A stretch of 64,000 nt of DNA from Lumbricus rubellus. Taxonomy: Eukaryota > Annelida > Clitellata > Crassiclitellata > Lumbricidae. Of this stretch, positions 48,004 to 58,744 are shown piece by piece. Under the pieces are notes generated by a model, which made no database searches, was not told the DNA's origin, and saw only the letters and a list, made by a program, of their open reading frames with translations. Within the stretch, counting starts at the first letter, position 1, and each line of letters begins with the position of its first letter. The stretch is from assembly GCA_945859605.1 (NCBI GenBank), contig OX243824.1, forward strand, positions 1,467,331-1,531,330, given 5' to 3'. Made by a program: the position numbers and the translations under genes.

Positions 48004-48055
48004 TCCCTGAGCCTCAGGGATCCTAAATACCTCGGGGCGCTTTAAAAAAATAAAA
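48004..48055 (+). mobile_element. 3' end of an RLE-type LINE, 5'-truncated copy
   Basis: CTCAGGGATCCTAAATACCT and CGGGGCGCTTTAAAAAAA parallel the 3' hairpin region of the full element at 53078-53110 and are likewise followed by A-rich and AAT repeats. It marks a separate, extremely truncated insertion in unit 1. Confidence 0.5.
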
Positions 48056-48079
48056 AATAAAATAATAATAATAATAATA

Positions 48080-48143
<64 letters not shown>

Positions 48144-48177
48144 CGATGACGATGATGATGATGATGATGATGATGAC

Positions 48178-48239
<62 letters not shown>

Positions 48240-48280
48240 GGAGGAGGAGGAGGAGGAGGAGGAGGACGACGACGACGACG

Positions 48281-48365
<85 letters not shown>
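48080..48365. repeat. Compound trinucleotide microsatellite
   Basis: Successive runs of GAT, GAG, GAC and AAT units. Frames through it encode poly-Met, poly-Arg, poly-Thr and poly-Ile and are not genes. Confidence 0.95.
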
Positions 48366-48368
<3 letters not shown>

Positions 48369-49759
48369 TAGGCTAATAATAATAATTGTTATACTTGGGG
48401 CCTTTAACGTAACAGGATTGGACTAAACGTAGCCAGCCGTTCCATATGCCACTAAGAGTGTCCTCAAGTATATAATTGTTTTATTACCATAATTATTATG
48501 ATTTTTATAATGATTTTTATTATTACATTCACCAATAATGTCGCGCTGTTGTTGCTGCTGATGTTTAGAATGATAATAGTAGTATAACAATAGTGATAAT
48601 AATAAAGGCTTTACTATAATACTAAAACTATAATGGTGGTGATAATAGATAATTCATTTATACAAAATAACATCACAATAATTCCGATGCCTTGAAATAA
48701 TTTTTTAAGATTAGCCTAATAATTATTAGGCCCTATTCCCAATATACAAGCCTTTGTATAATCAACTCTCGAAACTTCAGTACAAGTTTTGAAATCATTT
48801 GAAAAGCGTCATACGAAAAGGTATTAACAGGGCTCTTTCACTTTTAGGAAAGCTTAGCCTAAATTCGGACGGAAAGTTACCGGTATTTGACAATTTTGAC
48901 ACTTTGTTACGCTGACGTTGCTTTGTTGCATAGCCTACATGACTTCACCCATAGCCATTTTAAGATTCTGGCCGGCCAGTTTGTTCGCCATTTTGGTTTT
49001 TAGTGCAGTGCTACATATATGTCTTTGATTTCATTGCATTCTTGAACCCTATAGTCTTAATTCAGAGTCTAAAACCGTGTTTCTATCACATACAATACAT
49101 TACTTTTAGTCATTTGATGCAATAGACATTAGACAGCCATTTTTGTCCGACATATTGTTTTCTCATGGAGCCGCTAAAAATTCAGCTTGCTAACGACGAT
49201 TTTCGTTTTCAGGAGGGCCAAATTAGTCTAAAAACACCGGTTAGCAAATTGTTAGGCTACATGATTTGCTTCTAGGCTAGCAGTGTAATTTTTCAGATCA
49301 AAAGCCTAGACTAAAAACAATTATTAGCCTATCTAAGTTGTTTAAAATCTTAATCGTTCTGTACAACTAGGGTTTGTGCATTTATTTCATTCAATGACTC
49401 TTATTTTTTGCTTCCCTTTCATCTTTATCACAACGTGTTTTCGTTCATCGTCGAAATAGATCTATTCGTATATTTGCCTTTTAACACTAGGCTAATTCGT
49501 AAATTGACCGTTATGAATAGCTTACCGGTACTTGAGCAATAATGACATTAATTTTATTTGAAAAGCATGTTACTAGTTCGTTATGAAAACGTCCAGTTTC
49601 ACTTCCTGATCAAATTATTTAACGAAATTTCGTTTTTGTAACGTGTGTTCATCCTAAAAATATTTTTGGCTTCACTGAAGGAATCGAAACCTATGTAACT
49701 ATGTCTATTGTCTAAGCTTGGTTGAAATTCTTTTCAAAAACAGTGGTTTTTGCTTTTAG

Positions 49760-50109
49760 GCGTAACTAAGATTGAACTGCAAAGTCGTGGTGCAATGTGT
49801 ACACACTGTACAGCGTCAACGGAATTACAGCAGCTTCATCAGGAAAAGATCTTCGATAATTAGAAACAACAGAAACTATCTCTTGGAAAAAATTAAACCA
49901 CACGATGAATTAATCGCGTCGCTGTTGTCTCTCGACTGCATAACAGAGGAACAAAGTCAATTCATCCAACGACAGATTTCAACACAAGATAAGAACGCAG
50001 AACTTTTGTACGTCGTGGAATCTTTCGACGAAGCAAGGTTTTCAAAGTTCGTCAAATGTCTTCGACAAACCAACCAGAAGACAGTGACAAGGATCATGGA
50101 AAACGGAGG
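49760..50109 (+). pseudogene. Chimeric exon made by the tandem duplication
   Basis: Positions 49760-49842 are the start of the 54239-type exon (same acceptor GCTTTTAG, reading VTKIELQSRGAMCTHCTAST). The join at CTTCATCAG/GAAAAG switches into a copy of the CARD-like exon (49843-50109) whose protein is identical to 47431-47700 apart from silent change. In the frame set by the acceptor a TAG at 49861-49863 stops translation soon after the join. In the CARD frame the region is open from 49772 but the upstream part is read out of frame. The merged exon would probably truncate any transcript including it, unless it is skipped or used from an internal start. Confidence 0.7.
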
Positions 50110-50283
50110 AGGTGCAAAGTATAAACTTTATAAAGGCCTATAATTAACATTATAAATATGCTTTAAAATAATAAAAATGATAATAATAATAATAATGATA
50201 ACCATGATTGCGTTTTGTCAGGCGTTCACTGTTCAGCAAGCACAGCCAGTTGGCGTTGCACAGTTTGTAACAGAAATAAATGA

Positions 50284-50439
<156 letters not shown>

Positions 50440-50532
50440 TTGGAGCTACTCCGACTCAAACATCCATCGCCCCATGAGCAGATCATTTCACATCAGAAGC
50501 CACATGGAGATTCACTACAAGTTACTGAAGAG

Positions 50533-50679
50533 CATAGGCGCAACCACCCTATGGGACCCACGGGACGCGTCCCCCCAACTTTTGAGTGGTCCCCTAACTT
50601 ATTATTATGGTCCCCTCCAACTTTTAGGACGTGATTCATTATGGTCCCCTCCAACTTTTAGGACGTGATTGCGCCTATG
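50533..50679. mobile_element. hAT-type MITE inside the retrotransposon
   Basis: Inverted ends CATAGGCGCAA ... TTGCGCCTATG flank 147 bp. The flanking 8-mers CTGAAGAG (50525-50532) and CTGAAAAG (50680-50687) differ at one base, matching an 8-bp hAT target duplication. The interior holds two tandem copies of a ~33-bp unit (TATGGTCCCCTCCAACTTTT). Before insertion the reading frame on the left (LQVTEE) would run directly into QVRDAM on the right. Confidence 0.8.
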
Positions 50680-50681
50680 CT

Positions 50682-52811
50682 GAAAAGCAAGTGCGTGACG
50701 CCATGCGATCCTTCCCAAAGGGCTCCTCTGGTGGACCGGATGGTTTGAGACCACAACACGTCCTGGAACTACTCAACGACCAAGCCGCAGGTCCAGGGCT
50801 ACTGAAAGCTGTGACGGCTTTGATGAATCTACTTCTGGCTGGAGTCTGCCCACAAGAGCTGCGTCCGATCATTTTCGGTGGCACACTGTTCGCCCTCAAG
50901 AAAAGTTCAGGAGGCCTTAGACCAATCGTCATTGGCTACTTGTGGCGCAGACTTGCCTCGAAATGTGCAAATGCTCACATAATCCCTTTAGTGGCGCCTC
51001 AAATATCCCCGAAACAACTGGGAGTCGGAGTTTCAGGAGGAATCGAAGCCGCGATTCACGCAACAAGAAGATTCTTGGAACAGATGAATGAAAACTCCAT
51101 TGTCATCAAACTCGATTTAGCAAATGCCTTCAATAGTCTACATCGCGACAAAATGCTTTTCTCATTGTCAGAATGGTGCCCTGAACTTTACGACTACTGC
51201 CATCTTTCGTACGCTGAGCCGTCTATCTTGAAGTATGGCAACTTCACTCTTCAATCGCAAGAAGGCCCGCAACAAGGAGATCCCCTAGGTCCTGTCTTGT
51301 TTTGCCTACCACTTCAAGAAATTTTGTCTCATTTACGATCACCATTAGCATTCGGATATTTGGATGATCTCACTTTGGGAGGCACGCGTGAGGTAGTTTG
51401 TGAGGACGTGGTGGCTATCACGGAAGGATGCGCCCGCTTGGGTTTAATGGTCAATAACTCCAAATGTGAGGTGATTTCCAAAGACGCAGACATCACCCTG
51501 ACAGAACCGGCTAACCAATTCAAGCGTGTACATCCATCTTCAGCAGAGCTGCTTGGCGCACCACTTGCCTCGCAAGAATCACTCACCAACACTCTAGACA
51601 CTCTCGTTTCGAATTTGTCAAGAGCAATGGAAAAACTTGAGCAGATACCTAAGCAGGACGCACTCCTGATACTGCGGTGCTCAATAGGGGCTCCGAGGCT
51701 GATACATATTCTGCGGTGCACGCCCTGCTGCGACCACCCTGGCCTCATGAAATTCGACGAGGGGTTGCGAGCTGGGACTGAAAACATTCTTAATACCGCT
51801 CTATCGAACGATCAATGGTCACTCGCTACCCTGCCAATCAGGATGGGCGGTCTGGGAATAAGGAGAGCATCTTCGTTGGCACTTCCAGCATTTTTAGCCT
51901 CAGCCGCAAGATCTCAACTCACCCAGTCGCTCATCCTCGCACTCACACAGGTTCCAGACGACTCTGTGATGGAAACATACAGAACCAGATGGCAACAGAG
52001 CTCCACGGAAACAAGTGAATTACCAGCTTCTGACAGCAAGCAGTCCGCATGGGACATACCTCTTTTATCAGCGGAATTATCAGAGATCACATCACGCGCT
52101 GCCGACTCGTATGATAAGGCAAGACTCACTGCGATTCAAGCACCACATGCTTCGGACTGGCTCTTCGCCCTTCCACTGGCTGCCCAGGGTTTAAGACTCA
52201 GCGACGAGGAGATGAGGGTGGCAGTAGGCCTTAGACTTGGAGCGGTCATCTGCGCCCCACACGCTTGCACATGTGGCACAATGGTTTCGGCCAGAGGCTC
52301 GCATGGTTTGTCTTGCTCACTTGGCTTCGGCAGGCAAGCTAGACATTCCTCAGTGAACGAAATTGTGCTTCGCAATCTCATCAGAGCAGGTATTCCGTCG
52401 ATCAGAGAGCCAGCTGGTCTCACCCGTATGGATGGGAAAAGACCAGATGGTCAAACCCTCATTCCGTGGAAAAGTGGGCGTTCACTTATTTGGGATGTGA
52501 CCATCGTCGATACGCTAGCACCATCCTACCTGGCTGAGACATCTAAAATGGCGGGCGGAGCTGCTGAAATAGCCGCTGCTAGGAAGAAACTTAAATACTC
52601 GGAACTGCAGACGAAATACAACTTCACTCCGGTTGCGATAGAAACGCTGGGGCCTATGGACGAAGAAGGCCTGGCCTTCATCACAGAACTCGGTCGACGA
52701 TTGTCACGCGTTACTGAACACCCTCAGGAAACCTTCTTCTTGTTCCAGAAAATATCTGTAACAGTTCAGCGATTCAACGCCATCGCATGCCTGGGCTCGA
52801 CGAGGCCGTAG
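50682..52811 (+). CDS. Reverse transcriptase with PD-(D/E)XK-like nuclease region
   Basis: An open frame of about 709 codons to TAG. RT motifs in order: SSGGPDGLRPQHV; LRPIVIGYLWRRLASK; motif A KLDLANAFNS; motif B QGDPLGPVLF; motif C YLDD (51357-51368; YLDD instead of the commoner LINE FADD); motif D LGLMVNNSKCEV; then LLGAPL. The C-terminal third has a zinc-knuckle-like CTC-x9-H-x3-C, then RH, REPAGL, KRPDG, WDVT and KLKYSEL, the arrangement expected of a restriction-like endonuclease. Known relatives (R2, R4, NeSL, Hero) nick DNA and prime reverse transcription at the nick. The frame is intact here, but the N-terminus is cut by the MITE, so it is probably inactive. Family clade is inferred. 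Confidence 0.8.
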   Translation, partial: EKQVRDAMRSFPKGSSGGPDGLRPQHVLELLNDQAAGPGLLKAVTALMNLLLAGVCPQELRPIIFGGTLFALKKSSGGLRPIVIGYLWRRLASKCANAHIIPLVAPQISPKQLGVGVSGGIEAAIHATRRFLEQMNENSIVIKLDLANAFNSLHRDKMLFSLSEWCPELYDYCHLSYAEPSILKYGNFTLQSQEGPQQGDPLGPVLFCLPLQEILSHLRSPLAFGYLDDLTLGGTREVVCEDVVAITEGCARLGLMVNNSKCEVISKDADITLTEPANQFKRVHPSSAELLGAPLASQESLTNTLDTLVSNLSRAMEKLEQIPKQDALLILRCSIGAPRLIHILRCTPCCDHPGLMKFDEGLRAGTENILNTALSNDQWSLATLPIRMGGLGIRRASSLALPAFLASAARSQLTQSLILALTQVPDDSVMETYRTRWQQSSTETSELPASDSKQSAWDIPLLSAELSEITSRAADSYDKARLTAIQAPHASDWLFALPLAAQGLRLSDEEMRVAVGLRLGAVICAPHACTCGTMVSARGSHGLSCSLGFGRQARHSSVNEIVLRNLIRAGIPSIREPAGLTRMDGKRPDGQTLIPWKSGRSLIWDVTIVDTLAPSYLAETSKMAGGAAEIAAARKKLKYSELQTKYNFTPVAIETLGPMDEEGLAFITELGRRLSRVTEHPQETFFLFQKISVTVQRFNAIACLGSTRP

Positions 52812-53115
<304 letters not shown>

Positions 53116-54074
53116 AATAATAAATATAGGCTAATAATAATAATTGTTATACTTGGGGCCTTTAACGTTACAGGATTGGACTAAACGTAGCCAGCCGTTC
53201 CATATGCCACTAAGAGTGTCCTCAAGTAGCCTAGGCCTATATAATTGTTTTATTACCATAATTATTATGATTTTTATAATTATTTTTATTATTACATTCA
53301 CCATTAACCCCTTGGCTGCCGGGTCATCATGGGCTAAACGACACCCCAGGTGCCACCACATAACACGTAAATGTAAATTTTGTATTGTTGCTGTTATAGT
53401 TTATGTGCGACATTTACTGAATTGCAATGACTGGTACAGTAATTCTTGATTATATCAATAAAAGTGTCATGTTTTTGTGAATAAATGCTGATATTACTAA
53501 TTTATTTTCACTAGATACTAATCACCTAGTATGCCAGAAGAACTCGGGTACTTGGAACTGAATGCTGCAGATCGCCTGTGTCACCATGTTACCCAGATAG
53601 GCCTACTTCCAGCCATAATTCCAGAACTTATAGCATTATAAATAGCAAAGCAATCGTCTATATAAAGAGTCAAACGTGATGGCAAAAGTCTTAATTTATC
53701 ACAAAAAAAGGTTGAAAATGACTTAGATACATATGCGATGAAACGCCCCCAAAACATGTTCAACATTGACATAATTTGGTACGTAAGAATGATCGTACAA
53801 ACTGAGCACAAAAGTAGTCCAATACCAGCCAAAACATTGAGGAAAATACAGAATTGACTGTCAGGTGCCTATACTTTGAATAATAATCATATTTGCCTTT
53901 TAACACTAGGCTAATTCATGAATTGGCCGTTATGAATAGCTTACTTGAGCAATCATGACATTAATTTTATTTGAAAAGCATGTTACTAGTTCGTTATGAA
54001 AACGTCCAGTTTCACTTCCTGATCAAATTATTCGACGAAACTTTGTTTCTGTTACGTGTGTTCATCCTAAAAAT

Positions 54075-54155
54075 ATTTTTATTTATTTATTTATTTATTT
54101 ACTGAGAATTTGATATAGCGCTCCTTCAAGGTTACTACTCAGGAGCGCTCCACTT
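54075..54155 (-). mobile_element. Short LINE/SINE tail insertion, present in unit 2 only
   Basis: ATTTATTTATTTATTT, then GATATAGCGCTCCTTCAAGG and ACTCAGGAGCGCTCC interrupt a sequence that is continuous at 49660-49680 in unit 1. The insertion is ~80 bp and postdates the tandem duplication, giving a clean before/after pair for the shared tail. Confidence 0.75.
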
Positions 54156-54238
54156 CACTGAAGTTATCGAAACCTATGTATGTCTATTGTCTAACCTTGG
54201 TTTAAATTCTTTTCAAAAACAGTGGTTTTTGCTTTTAG

Positions 54239-54599
54239 GCGCAATTAAAATTGAACTGCAAAGTCGTGTTGCAATGTGTACACACTGTACAGCGTCAACG
54301 GAATTACAGCAGCTTCATCAGAAAATCGAATATCTTCAAAGCAAAACAATACCATGGTCCCATCAAACTTATAAATTCATGAGTCAACTGAAGGAAGAAG
54401 GAATAGAAATTCTCAGCTCTCGACTGGACAGAAGTACTGTGGTCGTTTGGATCTGGTGTCGTTCACAAGCATCGCTTGAATATATTCAGACGCTGTACGA
54501 ATCGAATCGGTTGAGAGATGTCTTATTTGAAAATATTCAATCATCCACTTCAAATATGATCAACATCGATAGCAATCAATTCAAGAAAACCATTGGCAA
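54239..54599 (+). CDS. Middle exon with possible TRADD-N-like region
   Basis: The acceptor TTTTTGCTTTTAG precedes a phase-1 start and a GTATTT donor (54600) gives a phase-2 end. Neighbours at 47413-47700 and 55427-56285 have the complementary phases. The peptide has MCTHCTASTELQQLHQKIEY at its start. It then shows FMSQLKEEGIEILSSRLDRS, VVVWIWCRSQASLEYIQTLY and ESNRLRDVLFENI. The pattern hydrophobic-strand, W--C-S-ASLE-I--LYES--LRDVL resembles TRADD N-terminal-like domains described beside CARD and death domains in invertebrates. I offer this as a possibility, not an assignment. Without splicing a TGA follows at 54607-54609. Confidence 0.6.
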
Positions 54600-54640
54600 G
54601 TATTTCTGAACGACATCGTCATAGAAGGAAATCTAGAACA

Positions 54641-54812
54641 CATGGGCGGAGTTTGGTTTCCATTCTTGGAGGGGCTAACCCCGAGTCTAGGCCTTATTGT
54701 AGGGGCTAACATCGAAAAAGGATACCATTTTCATGGTAAAAAAGTTGAATCTGGACCTTCTTGGAGTGGCCTAGCCCCCCCCCCCCCTAGCCCCTGATAA
54801 ACTCCGCCCATG
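54641..54812. mobile_element. hAT-type MITE with perfect 8-bp target duplication
   Basis: Ends CATGGGCGGAGTTT ... AAACTCCGCCCATG are perfect inverted repeats. The direct 8-mer CTAGAACA flanks them (54633-54640 and 54813-54820). The interior matches 34561-34735. It sits in the intron between the middle and propeller exons, 41 bp after the donor. Confidence 0.9.
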
Positions 54813-54959
54813 CTAGAACATGCAATCAACATCAGTTAGCAACTTCGATTTACTATTAAATGATTAAGTCAACCATGATCAGCGGGATGAATGTTGAAAT
54901 TGACATGCCATTAATGCATTGCATAGGCTATTATGAATACCGTACAGTATTATAAGTTG

Positions 54960-55025
54960 CGGTGGTTGATTGGTTAGAGTGGTCGACCTATAGCGCGGAG
55001 AGTACAGGCTATATCCCCGTCCGAG
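54960..55025 (+). tRNA. Weak tRNA-like sequence
   Basis: GTGGTTGATTGGTTAGAGTGG resembles an A-box region, but no good B box or closed stems follow. It is at most a SINE head or pseudogene. Confidence 0.2.
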
Positions 55026-55055
55026 GCGGTTGCTATGTAGGGACCTAGATCACGT

Positions 55056-55290
55056 TCGTCATCATCATCGTCATCATCTTCATCGTCGTCGTCGTCGTCG
55101 TCACCGTGATCATCATCATCATCATCATCATCGTCGTCGTCGTGGTCACCGTCATCATCGTCATCATCATCATCATCGTCGTCGTCGTGGTCACCGTCAT
55201 CATCGTCATCATCATCATCATCGCCGTCATCATCGTCATCACCGTCATCAACGTCATCATCATCGTCGTCGTCATCGTCTTCATCGTCGT
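55056..55290. repeat. GTC/ATC trinucleotide repeat
   Basis: Interspersed runs of GTC and ATC with a higher-order unit (CGTGGTCACCGTCATCATCG) repeated twice. Open frames of alternating H/R, I/V or M/T are artefacts. It is intronic. Confidence 0.9.
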
Positions 55291-55426
55291 CAACATTCAG
55301 TTGTAAGACAGAAAGACTGTAAAAAAGAAAGCTAATAAGAAGCGGTCAAATTATATTAATTATTAGTTTGTTTGTTCTCAATTTGTTCTGTATAATTATT
55401 GTAGCCGTGTGTGCGTTGTCCATCAG

Positions 55427-56285
55427 TTTCACTCAGAGAATCAAGACACAAGAAAATGAAGATCTGTATCTGCGTGGAGTGACTAAGCTACGAAACGAGA
55501 TCTTCATACTTTTTGGATCGTCTTCTACTATAATTCATGTCTTTGAAGATCAAAACCCATTCAATTGGCAAAATGAAATCAAACTAACAGCGATTAAATT
55601 TCCGCGTGATTTTCGATTCAATGAGAAGGAAAATTGTCTTTACCTCATTGGCTATCTTGATAAATGCGTCTGGAAGATAACAAGAGAGAAAGATGACGAA
55701 CACAAAATCATCAGATGGCTGACAATTGATTATAGACCACTAAGTATGTCAGTGTCGACTGATGGTCAGTTCATGACTTTCAATTATTTATCGTCCTCTC
55801 TGATGATCTACGGATCAGACGCAAAATTTATTCGATCCATTCAGTTACCGACCGACATCATGAATCCTGTTCATGTAGTGAAAACATCCATCGGGAATTA
55901 CATCATACTTCATCAGGGGATAAAAGAGAATGGAGAGAATGAGTCGAATGGGTTAGTGCGGGTAACAAAGCGGGACATATGCGAATTGAGCAGAGATGGA
56001 CAAATGGTCATCCGTCGTTTTATTCCTTCAGATGAAACACAAGAACTGCATAATTCTGTTTATCTCTCAATCGATTCAGAGGATCAAGTGTTTGTGGTTG
56101 ACTCTAGGAATGGTAGAGTGATTCTATTGGATTCAGATCTAAGATGGAACAAAATTCTTATTCCTACAATAGAAAAAGAAGAATTTGGTATCGCATGGCG
56201 AAACAGATTACATTACGACGAAGAAAAGAAACAACTGATCGTCACAGGAACTCAAGTTAATGTTTACTCTTTAAGTCGGAATTAA
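55427..56285 (+). CDS. Beta-propeller-like terminal exon of the CARD gene
   Basis: The exon begins after GTTGTCCATCAG in the phase that joins the preceding exon (AA + T, giving Asn) and runs 286 codons to TAA. The peptide has recurring blade-like segments: LYLRGVTKLRNEIFILFGSS, FNEKENCLYLIGYLDKCVWK, PLSMSVSTDGQFMTFNYLSS, SIGNYIILHQGI, SLDSEDQVFVVDSRNGRVIL-like and YDEEKKQLIVTGTQVNVYSL. About six such units suggest an NHL/TRIM-like six-bladed propeller, a ligand- or partner-binding module. Upstream open sequence from 55368 (MFVLNLFCIIIVAVCAL) looks like a signal peptide but is the T-rich intron end. With the upstream exons this predicts an F-box-like, CARD-like, propeller protein; full-length structure is unproven. 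Confidence 0.75.
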
Positions 56286-56313
56286 ACTCATTTTTGTCCA
56301 AAGCTTCCTTCCA

Positions 56314-56319
56314 AATAAA
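56314..56319 (+). terminator. Polyadenylation signal AATAAA
   Basis: AATAAA lies 29 bp after the propeller-exon stop codon. A second AAATAAAT occurs near 56369. The position supports 55427-56285 being the last exon. Confidence 0.7.
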
Positions 56320-56539
56320 ACTACCGGTACTAATTTTATCAATATGTCTGAATATTTAGCAAATATGGAAATAAATTAGCGTAAAAATTTGAACAGTTTC
56401 CTTCTCTTAGTTCCCTCCACATTGGAGAAATTTTACTGCATTGCATTGTATCCATGAATGTATAAATCGCCTCTCAATGTGCACATAAATCAGAGCCGCT
56501 TCTAGTACGAAAACCCCGGATAGAAGAAGTTTTGAGACC

Positions 56540-56793
56540 TCCCTTTTGCTCCTCAACTTTACCGTCTTGCTCGAGACTGCTATTACCAGCTGCGCCAGCT
56601 TTGCACTGTCATCCGTTCTCTTACGTCTGCTGCTACTCTTACTCTAGTGCATTCCTTCGTTACATCTCGCATTGACTATTGCTCTTCGCTTTACATTGGC
56701 TTCCCATCCAGCAAATTGACTTGTCTTGACCGGGTGTTGCGCTTTGCTGCGCGCCTAATTGGGAAAATCCCTAAATATGGTCATGTCTCAAAC
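56540..56793 (+). pseudogene. CR1/L2-like LINE, 5' part before nested insertion
   Basis: Encodes ARDCYYQLRQLCTVIRSLTS, ATLTLVHSFVTSRIDYCSSL and LDRVLRFAARLIGKIPK, the thumb-side region of CR1/L2 reverse transcriptase. It is interrupted at 56793 by an RTE-like element and resumes at 58249. The catalytic palm is missing, so this is a truncated copy. Confidence 0.8.
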
Positions 56794-58237
56794 TTCTTCT
56801 TCTTCTTTGGTTCTCTGCCGTCAGGCAGGTTCATATGTCCAATGACGCCACGCATATCTGTTCTGTGCATCCATCTTTAGCCCTCTGTAACCGTCCTTTG
56901 TCATCATCCAGTCCAGTAGCATTGTTCTTGGTCTTCCTCTTGTCTTTTTCCCCTCCATTCTTCCTTCGATGATATCTCGTACTATGGTGTCACTCCTCAT
57001 GATGTGGCCAATCCAGTTTCTCTGTCGCCTCCGTATTGTCTCCAGCATTGATCTTTCCTCTCCCACCATCTGCAGTATTTCTTCGTTCGTCTTGTGCTCC
57101 CTCCAGCTGACACGCTTCATTTTCCGCCAAATCCACATTTCGAAAGCCTCCAATCTTCTTATGTCATCCTTTCTCATTGTCCATGTTTCTGACCCATACA
57201 GTACCACACTCCACACCAGCGTCTTGACCATTCTCTTCTTTAGATTCATATTTAGTTGTCCTCTGAGGAGTTCCCCTCTTTTGTTGAATGCGTCTTTTCC
57301 CATGGCTATTCGTCTTTTTATTTCTACATGGCAACTTGCATCATCTGTGATCATACTTCCTAGGTAACAGAATTTCTCCACGTGCTCTATTTCCTCTCCG
57401 TTAAATGTGATCTTAAGAATTGCTTTCTTTCCTCCTTTGCTTATCCTCATAACCTTTGTCTTCTTGATGTTTATTTTCATGTCGTATTCTGTCGATATCA
57501 TGTTCAATCGATCCATCATTCTTTGTAATCCTTCTTGAGTGCCTGCCAACATTGCCTGATCGTCCGCAAACCTCAGAGCTTTTATCAGTCTTCCTCCTAC
57601 CTTTATCCCCTCATTCACTTCTTCCAGTGTTTCTCTTACAATTTCTTCTATATAGATATTAAACAGTATTGGGGATAGTGGGCATCCTTGCCTCACACCT
57701 CTTCCTATCTTTCCTGGTTCCGAGTATTCTCCATCAATTCTAATTTTCACCTTCTGTCCCATATATAGATTACCTATCAATCGCCTTTTCTGCCATTCCA
57801 CTCCTATTCGTCTTAACGCACTCATCAGCTTCTTTCAATTGACGCTGTCAAACGCTTTTTCATAGTCAACGTAGCATATGTATATATCCTGTCCATGCTG
57901 GATGCTTCTTTCTGTTAGAATTCTCAGTGATGCAATCGCGTCTCTTGTTTCTCTTCCCTTTCTGAAGCCAAATTGATCCTCTCCAATGATTTTATCATTT
58001 TCTGCTTTTGTCTGCAGTCTTTTCGTGATCACTCTTAGTAGAATCTTTAATGCATGGATAAGGAGACTTATAGTGCGGTGGTCCTCGCATGTTGTTGCAT
58101 TTGGCTTTTTCTTGATTGGAATCATTATCGTTTGCATGAAATCTTTCGGCCACTCTCCAGTATTGTAGATGTCCTGGCACAGCCGCACCAGTTCCCCCAT
58201 TGCCTTCTCTCCTAGGTTCCTCAGTATCTCAATTGGG
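56794..58237 (-). pseudogene. RTE-like LINE reverse transcriptase, nested, one stop codon
   Basis: On the minus strand, starting mid-protein at 58237, it encodes GEWPKDFMQTIMIPIKKKPN, LLRVITKRLQ, EDQFGFRKGRETRDAI and DYEKAFDSVN (motif A). An in-frame TGA (57835-57837) then replaces the expected Trp, followed by [14 protein letters not shown] (motif B) and RFADD (motif C). The C-terminus is [20 protein letters not shown], then NWIGHIMRS and [16 protein letters not shown]. It ends in a GAA-rich tail. The direct 11-mer ATGTCTCAAAC flanks it (56783-56793 and 58238-58248). 5'-truncated and inactive; the nuclease domain is absent. Confidence 0.85.
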
Positions 58238-58660
58238 ATGTCTCAAACTACATGCTTGATATACATGTACTTCACTGGCTCCCTATTCGCCAGCGTATTG
58301 AGTTCAGGGTGTCTGCATTGGTATGGCGATGTTGTCAGGACCTCGCCCCAATTTACCTCAGTGAGCTATGCAGCCTTACATTGGGTATCCAAGGACGTCG
58401 TCAGCTACGCTCTGCTGATAAGGGAGTCCTCTTGGTTACTTCTGCTCGTACTGCTACCATGAGGAATCGAGCCTTCTCTGTGGTTGGTCCAGTGTTCTGG
58501 AATAGCCTTCCTTATGAGCTACACCTACACCCTGGGACTCTACCAGGATCGTTTCTTGCTAAACTTAAAACTGTTCTTTTTAGGCGCGCTGGCGTCGGGA
58601 GCGCCTCTGAGTATTTTTTTAACTTGAAGGAGCGCTATATAAATGTCCGAATGAATGAAT
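58238..58660 (+). pseudogene. CR1/L2-like LINE, 3' part and tail
   Basis: Continues the host LINE: HVLHWLPIRQRIEFRVSALV, ARTATMRNRAFSVVGPVFWN, SLPYELHLHPG and FLAKLKTVLFRR. The tail GGGAGCGCCTCTGAGTATTT and GAAGGAGCGCTATATAAATG and GAAT repeats follow. This is the best-preserved example of the tail that recurs in truncated LINEs and SINEs across the window. Confidence 0.85.
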
Positions 58661-58744
58661 GATGACAAAGCTCCATTAAAATTAAATGACTTCTTTTAAG
58701 CATTAGACACCTTTATATTTAGTATTCTATATAATATACGTATA

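Larger units (their letters stand above)
47431..49842 (+). repeat. Tandem duplication, unit 1
   Basis: This ~2.4-kb unit runs from inside the CARD-like exon, through the intron, to 82 bp into the following exon. It is repeated as unit 2 (49843-54320), which is longer mainly because of a retrotransposon. Matching blocks are 47431-47790 with 49843-50190, 48365-48535 with 53115-53305, and 49460-49842 with 53880-54320. Breakpoints share CAG(G)AAAA microhomology. Confidence 0.8.

Noticed and set aside
48080..48376. Poly-Met/Arg/Ile frame and similar frames at 50150-50486, 52704-53092 and 55030-55335
   Set aside because: Products of trinucleotide microsatellites.
55368..55426. Signal peptide at the start of the propeller frame (MFVLNLFCIIIVAVCAL)
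   Set aside because: The segment is the T-rich intron end before an acceptor at 55426 whose phase fits the upstream exon. A secreted isoform remains possible but is less likely.
56821..58200. Retroviral or viral polymerase
   Set aside because: Motif order, C-terminal basic region, 11-bp target duplication and GAA-rich tail fit a non-LTR LINE; no LTR, protease or integrase is present.
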